A stretch of 48,851 bases of DNA from Candidatus Symbiopectobacterium sp. 'North America' (lineage in GTDB: Bacteria > Pseudomonadota > Gammaproteobacteria > Enterobacterales > Enterobacteriaceae). Shown here piece by piece: positions 15,017-23,024 of the stretch. The stretch lies in NCBI RefSeq assembly GCF_015762685.1, contig NZ_PEHF01000101.1, positions 1 to 48,851 of the forward strand, given 5' to 3'. The number at the start of each line of letters is the position of its first letter. Positions within the stretch are counted from its first letter, which is position 1. The position numbers and the translations under genes are program-made. The notes under the pieces were generated by a model. That model was not told where the DNA came from. It ran no database searches and worked only from the letters and a program-made list of their open reading frames with translations.

Positions 15017-15815
15017 GAAAATTAAGAAGGAAAACGAACAAGAAAGGGCCATGATTTACGGTGACGGTCCGATTGAAGAAAACTTGAAAGAAGCAGCAAC
15101 GCTAGAACGAATGTATCTGGTTGGTGCAAAATGGTTTGAAAAAAGGGTTGCTGAGGATTACAAGAAAAAAGCACAGAGTTCAAAACGTCTTTCTATATTC
15201 CTCGGTGTTTTACTGGGTATGAGTATTATTGCGAACATGAGTCTTTCACCGCTTAAAACGCTTGTGCCTTTTGTTATTCGTGTCGATAAGAATAGCGGGT
15301 ATGTCGATATAGTCAAACCGTCATACAGCATGAGTGATACAGCGGAAGTGGCTGAAGATAAACATTATATTTCCGCTTATGTTCTGGCCCGTGAGTCTTA
15401 TCATTGGGCATCACAGCGAGCAAATTACGCCTTTGTTCAGCTGACATCATCTGAGGATGTTTTCACGCCGTATAAAAATTTCCAGCTTTCCAAAAAAGGG
15501 TATACCGAAAAACTGGGCATGCAGCAGCAGGTTAAAGCAGAAATTAACTCAATTGTACCGCTACCGCGCAGCAAACAGGACAAGCTGTCTGGCGGTGACA
15601 GTAGTATCCGATCTTATCAGGTTCGTTATAACCAGACGTTACTGATGGCGGATGGAAGAACGGTTCAGGGTGCAGACCCGATTAGCTGGATTTCCATCAT
15701 TTCGATTAACAATTCTAACCCGCCTAAAACAGAAGGCGATCTGTGGTTAAACCCTAAAGGCTACATCACTGTTGGATGGGAGCCGACCCTGACCAATGCC
15801 GGGAGCAATCCATGA
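15000..15815 (+). CDS. virB8: VirB8-like bitopic inner-membrane protein
   Basis: A 271-residue protein with a charged cytoplasmic N-terminus, one membrane helix (LSIFLGVLLGMSIIANMSL, about residues 62-80) and a periplasmic domain with VPFVIRVDKNSGYVDIV, ESYHWASQRANYAFV and GWEPT. This is the VirB8 nucleation factor. ATG 15000 is chosen because GGAGG at 14989-14993 is 6 bases away. ATGA overlap with virB9. Confidence 0.9.
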   Translation: MLGISKKIKKENEQERAMIYGDGPIEENLKEAATLERMYLVGAKWFEKRVAEDYKKKAQSSKRLSIFLGVLLGMSIIANMSLSPLKTLVPFVIRVDKNSGYVDIVKPSYSMSDTAEVAEDKHYISAYVLARESYHWASQRANYAFVQLTSSEDVFTPYKNFQLSKKGYTEKLGMQQQVKAEINSIVPLPRSKQDKLSGGDSSIRSYQVRYNQTLLMADGRTVQGADPISWISIISINNSNPPKTEGDLWLNPKGYITVGWEPTLTNAGSNP

Positions 15816-16624
15816 CAGCAACAGAATTTATAGCTTTCTGCTGCCTGCTAATATTGCCGGTTGCAGGCGTCCGTGCAGAAACGGTAGGGCGGGGAACACA
15901 GCAGGACTCGCGTGTTCAGGTGGCCATGTACAGTCCCGATCAGGTCTACCGCATTTACACCATGAAAGAGCGTCCAACAGCTATACAACTTCAGCCCGGC
16001 GAAACAATCAACACAGACCTGGGGATATTTGTCCCTGGAAAAACTAACGAGTGGCTGATTGGCTCAAATAAAGCAGGCGGAATGCTTATTATCAAGCCAA
16101 GTAAATATGCGCTTGATCCGGATACAAACGTACTTGTAAATACCAACTTCCGAACTTACCTGTTTGAGCTAAAGATAACGGATAAACCCGCTCAGATGAC
16201 TTATCTGTTGCGTTTCAATTATCCGCAGCCAGTTAAAGTCGGTGAAACACCGTTTAAAGGACTTAACATAAACGTAAACCCCTGCGACGGCCCTGCAATC
16301 AACCGTAAATATCGCAAACGCGGTGACGTGGCTCTGTCACCGTCAGAGATATGGGATAACGGAACGTTTACCTGCTTCAGATTCCCGACAAATGCACCAC
16401 GCCCTGTTATTTATCAACTGCTGCCTGATGGTACTGAAACCCGTGTAAACGACCACAAGGTCAACGATATTGTGGTTGTGCATTCAGTGAGCCGTGAGTT
16501 TCGTCTGAGGCTGAATAAGTTGGTTCTGGCACTGGCAACTCAGGTTAATAACACTGGGTCATACAATTACAGCGGGACAACAACCGGCGAAACGCTGGAG
16601 GTGATAAAAGATGGAACCAACTGA
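15812..16624 (+). CDS. virB9: VirB9-like outer-membrane complex protein
   Basis: A 270-residue protein starting at ATG 15812, with a signal peptide (cleavage near VRA-E, residue 22). Conserved VirB9/CagX blocks: VYRIYTMKERPTAIQLQPGE, NLVNTNFRTYLFEL-type segment (VNTNFRTYLFELKI) and a C-terminal WDNGTFTCFRFPTNAPRPVIY. Pairs with VirB7 and VirB10 in the core complex. Its end overlaps virB10 by 14 bases. Confidence 0.92.
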   Translation: MTATEFIAFCCLLILPVAGVRAETVGRGTQQDSRVQVAMYSPDQVYRIYTMKERPTAIQLQPGETINTDLGIFVPGKTNEWLIGSNKAGGMLIIKPSKYALDPDTNVLVNTNFRTYLFELKITDKPAQMTYLLRFNYPQPVKVGETPFKGLNINVNPCDGPAINRKYRKRGDVALSPSEIWDNGTFTCFRFPTNAPRPVIYQLLPDGTETRVNDHKVNDIVVVHSVSREFRLRLNKLVLALATQVNNTGSYNYSGTTTGETLEVIKDGTN

Positions 16625-17963
16625 AAACGATAACAGCATTTCAGCCGGTGCGTCTGAAGCTACGGCCAGTCCGCAGCAAGTTGGCCGGGGTGACTTTTCG
16701 CTGAAACCTGCAGGACGTCGTAAGGCCATCAGTAGGATGGTGTTCTTTGCGATTGGTGGCGGCGTATTGTTCGTCATTGTTCTTGGCTCGCTTTTCACCT
16801 ACGCGGTGATTTCCAGTATGGATAAGGCTGAACCTGTTATTGATGAAAACAGCGTAAAAGCCGCGCCTGTACTGCAACAGGAAAATCGCAAGGATGACAG
16901 TATGGCTGCAGCAATGGACAAGATGCTTGAAAGTCAACCACCACAGCCAGCAGGTAATCCTGCAGTTACTACACCTCAGCAGGTTCAGAACGGTAATAAA
17001 GCAGCAGATACTCAAAATAACGAAAGCAGACCGGCAAGTGGGCCTGATGGTGCTTACCACAACAACGAAAACCCGTATGCGCAGCCTCAGCAGGAGGAAC
17101 AGTTATTTTCAAAGATAAACCGTTTTGAATCAACAGGTATGAGCGCTGGGAGCGGCGGCGGAGTAGTTGGAGGTGATACAGCGGGAGGGAGTGAACAGGA
17201 AGCACGGTTACGACAGTTCATTAATGCCGATCCTAATGAGCTTGCAAGAAACCTTGCCAACGGAGCCGGTGCAAGTTCGTCTGGCTCAGGCGGTCTAAGT
17301 GGCAACGGCGGGGGATCGCTGCTTGATAACCTGGGAGGCAACCAATATGCAATGACGAAGGCAAGACTTGCGCCAGATCCCAAATTTTTGCTAAGACGCC
17401 GGACCTCTTTTCAGTGCGTGCTCGATACGGGGATTCGTACCGATTATCCGGGATTTGTTGAATGTCACCTGATGCTGCCGCTTTATTCTTCTGATGGCAG
17501 CGTAATACTCGCTCGTGCAGGTGCTCAGCTGTTCGGTGAGCAAAAAGTAGAGGTGAAAGCCGGACAGGGCAGTGTGTTCACTACATGGACCGAGCTTGAA
17601 ACTTCACCTGCACGCCCTGGTGATCGTTCGGTGCGTGCATCACTTAATGGCCTCGGGACCGACCCTATGGGACGCAGCGGGACAGATGCGGAAATCGATA
17701 ATCACTGGGGCAAACGAATTGGTGGTGCAGTCATGCTTTCAACCTTCAAGGACGTGCTTAATGGTGGCATGAACGCAATGAGCAAGAACAATAACCAATT
17801 CACGTTCAACAACACCGGAAACAGCACTGAAGACCTTGCCACGAAGGTTCTTGAAAGCACGATTGGCATTCCGCCAACGGCTTATATCAATCCTGGCACA
17901 GTGATAAACGTGATCGTTGCGCAGGATATCGATTTCACCTCGGTTTACAAAACCCGCCGTTAG
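16611..17963 (+). CDS. virB10: VirB10-like core-complex protein
   Basis: A 450-residue TrbI/VirB10-family protein. Cytoplasmic N-terminus; one membrane helix (ISRMVFFAIGGGVLFVIVLG, about 40-60); a long Pro/Gln/Gly-rich periplasmic linker (residues 80-250); then the conserved barrel domain from LLRRRTSFQCVLDTGIRTDYPGF to PGTVINVIVAQDIDF. Spans both membranes and senses ATP use in the channel. Confidence 0.92.
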   Translation: MEPTENDNSISAGASEATASPQQVGRGDFSLKPAGRRKAISRMVFFAIGGGVLFVIVLGSLFTYAVISSMDKAEPVIDENSVKAAPVLQQENRKDDSMAAAMDKMLESQPPQPAGNPAVTTPQQVQNGNKAADTQNNESRPASGPDGAYHNNENPYAQPQQEEQLFSKINRFESTGMSAGSGGGVVGGDTAGGSEQEARLRQFINADPNELARNLANGAGASSSGSGGLSGNGGGSLLDNLGGNQYAMTKARLAPDPKFLLRRRTSFQCVLDTGIRTDYPGFVECHLMLPLYSSDGSVILARAGAQLFGEQKVEVKAGQGSVFTTWTELETSPARPGDRSVRASLNGLGTDPMGRSGTDAEIDNHWGKRIGGAVMLSTFKDVLNGGMNAMSKNNNQFTFNNTGNSTEDLATKVLESTIGIPPTAYINPGTVINVIVAQDIDFTSVYKTRR

Positions 17964-18037
17964 ACATTTCGGCGCCGCAGGAACAGCTGCAGTGCGTCAC
18001 TATTGAACAGACACATGCTGTATACAGGAATTCCATC

Positions 18038-18454
18038 ATGAGATCTGAAAAAAACGTAATCATCAGTAATGATACTGAGCTACGGAGGCAACACACGCCT
18101 GAGCAGAGGCGGGTTGTTAGCAAAGCCGAGCGTGTAAGTCATCCCACGCTGGCTACTGCGATATTCCACCACTTCTTCCAACCCAGGTCAGCAGAAAGCG
18201 ATATACAGATGATTAACTGCAGCGAACGGCCGGAAAGGGATAAAGGTAAACCGGCAATAGCGATTGAGTGGTTGAGTTTTCTGGATGCGGTTAATACCGG
18301 GGATCATCAAACCTTGCACATCAGGCGGACAGAGCCCCCGATTCCATTGGGAAAATTGCACAGTAAAAGGCTACCGAAACAACTCATCATCGCTATATGC
18401 CTTTTCATTGCAGCGGTCATCCTGGGATTTATGGCACCGCATGCACCGCTTTAA
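18038..18454 (+). CDS. Unknown tail-anchored protein between virB10 and virB11
   Basis: A 138-residue protein that I do not recognise. The first 110 residues are soluble and basic (RRQHTPEQRRVVSKAERV; IEWLSFLDAVNTGDHQ). A single hydrophobic segment lies at the very end (LIIAICLFIAAVILGFMA, about 117-134), so it looks C-tail anchored. AGGAA precedes ATG 18038. It sits in the virB operon where virB10 and virB11 are normally adjacent, with 74 bases before and 15 after it. The position suggests a part or regulator of the transfer machine. Confidence 0.7.
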   Translation: MRSEKNVIISNDTELRRQHTPEQRRVVSKAERVSHPTLATAIFHHFFQPRSAESDIQMINCSERPERDKGKPAIAIEWLSFLDAVNTGDHQTLHIRRTEPPIPLGKLHSKRLPKQLIIAICLFIAAVILGFMAPHAPL

Positions 18455-18469
18455 AGCTAGGGGGAAAAA

Positions 18470-19594
18470 TTGCATCAGAATAACGTTTTCATCCAGGCGG
18501 AAATGCTGGCGAATGCAGACGTATTTACAGCCGATGAGATTGCACCTGATGAGCTGGTGAAGGGCTACCTTCACCAGACTGGAGTGACAGGTTTTCTGCA
18601 GCAGCCTGGTGTCACAGAGGTTGCGATAAACCGGCCCGGTGAAATCTGGACCGAAACCTCTGGCCGGGGATGGGAGCGCCATGAAGTGCCTCATCTCACG
18701 CTTGAACTCTGCAAACACTTAGTAAACACGCTGGCTGTTTATAACTATCGCGTACTCACGGTTAAATCGCCCATCAAAACCGTAGAGCTACCTGGACGTG
18801 AGGGCTATCGAGCGCAATTGGTAATCCCGCCTGCCTGTGAGCGAGATACGGTATCAATGACATTCCGTAAGCCGTCTCTTGATCGTTTCAGTCTTGAGGA
18901 TTACGCAAGAAGTGGACGATTTGACAAGACAAATCAGGAGATAAAAAGTCATACGCAACTGATGCCCTGGCAGCTGACACTTAAACAGATGGTTAAGGAC
19001 AAGGATTTTGTAAATTTCTTCCGGGAGGCGGTAAGACGCAAACTCAATATCATCATATTTGGCGGCACCGGTTCAGGTAAAACCACATTTGCAAAAGCGG
19101 TAGTGGACATCTACCCCGCAAACTGTCGTCTGCTCACTATTGAAGAACTCAACGAGCTCAAGCTGCCGTTGCACCTGAATCATGTGCATATGCTTTATGG
19201 GGATTACGTTACCCCAAAAGAACTCGTTTCATGTTGTATGCGAATGAAGGGCGACCATATTTTTCTGGCTGAGTTGACCGGCGATGAAACGTGGGACTTC
19301 ATGGAAGTACTGAATACCGGTCATCCGGGTACGATAACGACATCCCATTCCAATAGCGACAAAGAAGGCTATGCACGTATTACCGGTCTTATCAAGCAGT
19401 CGAAAGTCGGCGCGGGCCTCGATATCGATTATATAGAACGACGCGTTCGAACCTCCTTTGACATCGTGATGTACATGGAAAAGACGGAGATCCTTAGCGT
19501 CACCTATGAACCAGAAATCAAACTCGCGCTGCTCAATGGAGCAACGCTTGAACGCGCTCTCCAGCAATCAAGGGATAACGATGTAGTTATATGA
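18470..19594 (+). CDS. virB11: VirB11-like traffic ATPase
   Basis: A 374-residue VirB11/GspE-family hexameric ATPase. Walker A GGTGSGKTTFAKA lies near residue 199; the Asp box is RLLTIEELNELKLP; Walker B is DHIFLAELTGDETWDFMEVL; then TGHPGTITTSHSN. Start is the TTG at 18470 with GGGGG upstream; ATG 18503 is an alternative. The catalytic REL of the family (usually LRxRPDR...GEIR/GELR) is replaced by MRMKGDHIFLAEL. It ends in ATGA, which opens the next small frame. Confidence 0.88.
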   Translation: MHQNNVFIQAEMLANADVFTADEIAPDELVKGYLHQTGVTGFLQQPGVTEVAINRPGEIWTETSGRGWERHEVPHLTLELCKHLVNTLAVYNYRVLTVKSPIKTVELPGREGYRAQLVIPPACERDTVSMTFRKPSLDRFSLEDYARSGRFDKTNQEIKSHTQLMPWQLTLKQMVKDKDFVNFFREAVRRKLNIIIFGGTGSGKTTFAKAVVDIYPANCRLLTIEELNELKLPLHLNHVHMLYGDYVTPKELVSCCMRMKGDHIFLAELTGDETWDFMEVLNTGHPGTITTSHSNSDKEGYARITGLIKQSKVGAGLDIDYIERRVRTSFDIVMYMEKTEILSVTYEPEIKLALLNGATLERALQQSRDNDVVI

Positions 19595-19680
19595 AAAAAA
19601 TCGTAATTTCAGTGTGTTTAGTTATCGCGAGCATTGAACCCAATCCTTGGTGTATATGGAAAAAATGGAAGGATTTATGA
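19591..19680 (+). CDS. 29-residue minicistron linking virB11 and the coupling protein
   Basis: ATG 19591 overlaps the virB11 stop by ATGA, and its own TGA (19678-19680) overlaps the ATG of the next gene in the same way. The peptide starts MKKIVISVCLVIASI and ends WKKWKDL. Its first 17 bases match the start of the TrbM-like gene at 21675 (ATGAAAAAAATCGTAAT), so it may be a degraded duplicate of a signal peptide. It may also serve only to hand ribosomes on. Whether a protein is made is unknown. Confidence 0.45.
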   Translation: MKKIVISVCLVIASIEPNPWCIWKKWKDL

Positions 19681-20024
19681 GCCTGAAACTGTTTTTACTG
19701 ATTTTGTTACTTACGGCTTTTTGCTTTGTCATTGGTCTGTATGCAGGAGGCTGGGCATGGTACGCGATGACCGGTTATCGGAAAGGAATACCGGGATTAT
19801 TCACGCTGCTCAGCCTTGGTGAGATTTCACTGACTGATAAGGGGAAGACCATGTTGCCGTGGGCATGGTGTGTTACGGCTGTGATCACCTTCCTACCAAC
19901 CGGAATTACGTTGTTATCCGTTTTGGCCAGAACGGATAACAGCCAAAACAACCTGCACGGGAAAGCGCGTTTTGCTAACCGTCGCGAACTGCGCACAATC
20001 TGGTATACGGAGAACGAAAAGTGA
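19677..20024 (+). CDS. VirD4-type coupling protein, membrane-anchor part
   Basis: 115 residues from ATG 19677 (GGAAGGA upstream). Two membrane segments: LKLFLLILLLTAFCFVIGLYAGG and AWCVTAVITFLPTGITLLSVL. It ends NNLHGKARFANRRELRTIWY, the HGxARFA motif that follows the second helix in VirD4/TraG proteins. In relatives this runs straight into the nucleotide-binding domain; here a stop codon follows and the rest is a separate frame beginning at GTG 20021 (GTGA overlap). So this is the N-terminal half of a split coupling protein. Confidence 0.8.
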   Translation: MSLKLFLLILLLTAFCFVIGLYAGGWAWYAMTGYRKGIPGLFTLLSLGEISLTDKGKTMLPWAWCVTAVITFLPTGITLLSVLARTDNSQNNLHGKARFANRRELRTIWYTENEK

Positions 20025-21646
20025 AAGGTTCATCATCAGGATCAGGTAAGTTGCCGAACGGTTGGGAAATTATTGATGGTCGGCCAGTTCAGACCAGAAT
20101 TGCTAAACATCCAGCGCTTCTTATGGGCAAAGACCCCTACTCAAAAAACTTTCTTGCAGCATATGGCCAGACGTACATGATGCTGGCAGCGCAACCAGGC
20201 AGTGGTAAGGATGTGGGGATTGTGATCCCAAACTTGCTAACGTATCCGCACAGTATCGTGCTGAATGATGTGAAGTTTGAAAGCTGGTACAAAACTGCGG
20301 GTTTCAGGGCTGCGTGTGGTCAAAAGGTTGTTCGATTCTCTCCGGGTATGCTTGAAACGCACCACTGGAACCCGTTCCGCGCTATCCGTCGCGATGCGCT
20401 GTGGCGCTTGGGTGATCTGCGCACAATGGCTTCATCGCTTTACGTGCCAGACAACGAGAAAAACGCGTCGTGGTTTGTTAAAGCTGGAAATATTTTCGTT
20501 GCGATTTGCCTGTTTCTTATTGAAACGGAAGGCGAATATCCGCTAACGCTCCCGCAGGTTTATGAAATAGGTTCCCTGGGGGCTCAGTTGGGCGTATGGG
20601 CGCAGCGTGAAATCGACGAACGCAGTAGTAAAGGTAAGCCGCTGTCAGATGAAACGGTACGCGAAATGACAATGATTGTGTCGGAATCGAAATCGAAAGA
20701 CTTTGCAACATTGGTTGGTTTCCTCACGCCGAGGCTTGCTATTTACGGCGAAAAAACGGTTGCAATGGCGGTAACTGAAAGTGATAACCCGGCAGAGAAT
20801 ATCGATTTCAGTAAGATGAGAGAAGAACCTACCACGGTTTATTTCTGTGTAACTGAAGGGGAAATGAAGAAGTTTGCACCATTGATGAACCTCTTCTATT
20901 CACAGGCTATACGTGAAAACAGCCGGGTAATGCCTGAGCATGGCGGTAATTGTGAAGATGGCTCGCTTCGCCTCAAATACCAGTTACTGTTCCTGATGAA
21001 TGAATTTGCGATCATGAAGCGTATCGAGGTAATGGAAACGGCACCGGCACTTTCACGCGGAGCGGGATTACGGTTTCTCATCATCTTCCAGAATGAAATG
21101 CAAATCTGCGCCAATGACTGCTACGGCAAAGAAGCTGGTAAGGCATTGATGGATACGTTCCATATCAACGTTGTTTTTGCACCAGGTGATATCGAAGCGG
21201 CTACTGCCTACAGTAAACGTTTGGGAACTAAAACGGTCAAGGTTCCTTCTGATAATGCAGGTGTTTCTGACGGACAACGGCGCTCAAGAGGACGTAGTTG
21301 GACACTGCAGCCCCGCCCCTTGATGCTGCCGCAGGAGATCGATGAACTGCCTTATCAGGATGAGCTAATTTTCATGTCGGCAACGGATAAAACGCCAAAA
21401 ATGAAAATTCGGGCTAAAAAAATCATGTGGTACAAAGAGAAAATTTTTCAGGAACGCGCCGACACAAAAAACTATCCATTACCGTTCATACCGACAGGTG
21501 ATCCGGAAAAGCTGAAAGGTATGGTGAAAAGCGTTGTTAAGCAAAATCAGAGTCTCAAGTTGGCTAAACCGCAGGGCGACGACATTATTAAAGAAAAATC
21601 GCGACGCGAGCGGGTAGACGTTCCGCAGATAAATAATCCGAAGTAA
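20021..21646 (+). CDS. virD4: VirD4-type coupling protein, cytoplasmic ATPase part
   Basis: A 541-residue VirD4/TraG/TaxB-family ATPase that brings the relaxase-DNA complex to the channel. Walker A variant: AAQPGSGKDVGIVIPNLL (about residues 59-76). Walker B region: LLFLMNEFAIMKRIEVMETA, with Asn where most relatives have Asp. Then GLRFLIIFQNEMQI, the family's Q-motif. It has no membrane helix; that part is encoded by the preceding frame, which overlaps by GTGA. The family usually has one polypeptide of about 600-650 residues, equal to the two parts together. Confidence 0.88.
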   Translation: MKGSSSGSGKLPNGWEIIDGRPVQTRIAKHPALLMGKDPYSKNFLAAYGQTYMMLAAQPGSGKDVGIVIPNLLTYPHSIVLNDVKFESWYKTAGFRAACGQKVVRFSPGMLETHHWNPFRAIRRDALWRLGDLRTMASSLYVPDNEKNASWFVKAGNIFVAICLFLIETEGEYPLTLPQVYEIGSLGAQLGVWAQREIDERSSKGKPLSDETVREMTMIVSESKSKDFATLVGFLTPRLAIYGEKTVAMAVTESDNPAENIDFSKMREEPTTVYFCVTEGEMKKFAPLMNLFYSQAIRENSRVMPEHGGNCEDGSLRLKYQLLFLMNEFAIMKRIEVMETAPALSRGAGLRFLIIFQNEMQICANDCYGKEAGKALMDTFHINVVFAPGDIEAATAYSKRLGTKTVKVPSDNAGVSDGQRRSRGRSWTLQPRPLMLPQEIDELPYQDELIFMSATDKTPKMKIRAKKIMWYKEKIFQERADTKNYPLPFIPTGDPEKLKGMVKSVVKQNQSLKLAKPQGDDIIKEKSRRERVDVPQINNPK

Positions 21647-21674
21647 ACCGCCAAATAAAATAAGAGAATTAATT

Positions 21675-21983
21675 ATGAAAAAAATCGTAATAGCGGCGGT
21701 TGTGCTGTGCGCAACTGCTGGCGCTAACCTGCCTGCTAAAGCTGATGAACCCTGCAATATGACGTTTTGTATGTGGGGGAAGCTTAATGGTTCGGATAGT
21801 AGTGAATGTCAGGGGCAAATAAGAAAATTCTTTAATATAGTTGGAACCAAAAAAGGAAAATTTAATCCTGGACGAACCGCTGATGCGCGTAAATCCGCGC
21901 TTATGAACGAATGTCCGGCCAATATGGTGCCCGTGCAATATATTAACGACATTGTTAATAAATATGGTCGCCTGAAAGGGTGA
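21675..21983 (+). CDS. TrbM/KikA-like exported transfer protein
   Basis: A 102-residue exported protein; signal peptide ends near AKA-D (residue 23). The mature part DEPCNMTFCMWGKLNG ... ECQGQIRKFFNI ... ALMNECP has the Cys spacing of the TrbM/KikA family, small periplasmic proteins found in IncP and IncN transfer regions. Last gene of the mating-channel block. Confidence 0.75.
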   Translation: MKKIVIAAVVLCATAGANLPAKADEPCNMTFCMWGKLNGSDSSECQGQIRKFFNIVGTKKGKFNPGRTADARKSALMNECPANMVPVQYINDIVNKYGRLKG

Positions 21984-22025
21984 TATTAATTTCAGCTTAA
22001 TTATTAAATTAGATGGGTGGCGATA

Positions 22026-22055
22026 ATGGAAATTAACAGCAAAAAGGAAAGCTAA
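22026..22055 (+). CDS. Nine-codon minicistron before pilL
   Basis: ATG 22026 (GGGTGG upstream) encodes MEINSKKES and stops at TAA 22053-22055, which shares its last A with the ATG of pilL. The ribosome site of pilL (AAGGAAA) lies inside it. May couple or tune pilL translation. Weak evidence. Confidence 0.3.
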   Translation: MEINSKKES

Positions 22056-23008
22056 TGCTAAATAATAGATTCATTATTTCCGGGCTGATTATCAACGCAC
22101 TGGCTGCATGTAGTTCACCAATTGAGCTGTCACAGCCCAAAGGTGACTGGATGGACTTCGAATCCCCTTCTGTCTTGCCTGTAGCAACTGCAGACAAAGA
22201 CAGCAATAAAACCAATACCACACCGGCTGGCCAATTTTCTATCAATAGCGCCTATCGACCGGCATTAGCAAAAACTGCCGGGGCAGTGGATAAAGAACGC
22301 TTTGTTACAGCCAGCGGCAAGAATGTTCCTCTCTATAGTGCAGTGCGTACTATTGTACCGTCTTCATGGAACGTGAAGCTTTCACCTGATGTATCAGCTA
22401 ACTTCCGTGGTGCCCTGTCATGGACGGGTAACGATCAGTGGCCATATGTGCTCAGGAAGTCTCTCAGCGCAGCAGGGCTAACGCCGGTGATTTATGAACA
22501 GCGGAAAGAGGTGATAGTAAGCTTTGCTGCACCGATCAAACCGGAAATGCAAAAACTTACGCCTTCTAAGACGACTAAAACCACTACTGCACCAGTTCAG
22601 AAGATATTTAGCGGAGGTGTGCTATCTCCGCCAGTTGTGCCGGTTGTAACTCCGCCGTTTAAGCAGCCACCTGATAAAAAGCCACTACTTGAGGCACCTA
22701 TACCAGCCAAACCAACGATACCGGTTAAGCCTGCTGTCAGGAGTTGGACAATTAAAAAAGGGTCTACGCTCAGGAAGGGGTTTGAACAATGGGTATCGGG
22801 AGACAAATGCTCTGGCCCGAACGGTAAATGGGAACTCAGATGGGAAACCGAGACGGATTATCCAATAGATGACCCACTTTCATTCACTAGCGTTAGTTTC
22901 GAAGATGTGAGTAATCAGCTTTTTTCCCTTTATCGCAATGCAAAGGTTCCGCTGTATGTACACGGATTTCGTCCTCAATGCTTAATTATTGTCAATGAGC
23001 AAAAATAA
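22055..23008 (+). CDS. pilL: PilL-like type IVb pilus lipoprotein (TcpQ domain)
   Basis: A 317-residue lipoprotein. Lipobox ALAAC at residues 15-19, then CSSPIELSQPKGDWMDFESP, which resembles the start of mature VirB7. Middle: a PilL-type domain (VPLYSAVRTIVPSSWNVKLS...ALSWTGNDQWPYVLRKSL). Then a Pro/Lys-rich linker and a TcpQ-like end (RSWTIKKGSTLRKGFEQW ... LFSLYRNAKVPLYVHGF). Proteins of this type help the secretin assemble. First gene of the pilus operon. Confidence 0.82.
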   Translation: MLNNRFIISGLIINALAACSSPIELSQPKGDWMDFESPSVLPVATADKDSNKTNTTPAGQFSINSAYRPALAKTAGAVDKERFVTASGKNVPLYSAVRTIVPSSWNVKLSPDVSANFRGALSWTGNDQWPYVLRKSLSAAGLTPVIYEQRKEVIVSFAAPIKPEMQKLTPSKTTKTTTAPVQKIFSGGVLSPPVVPVVTPPFKQPPDKKPLLEAPIPAKPTIPVKPAVRSWTIKKGSTLRKGFEQWVSGDKCSGPNGKWELRWETETDYPIDDPLSFTSVSFEDVSNQLFSLYRNAKVPLYVHGFRPQCLIIVNEQK

Positions 23009-23024
23009 AAGGAAATAATCAGAT

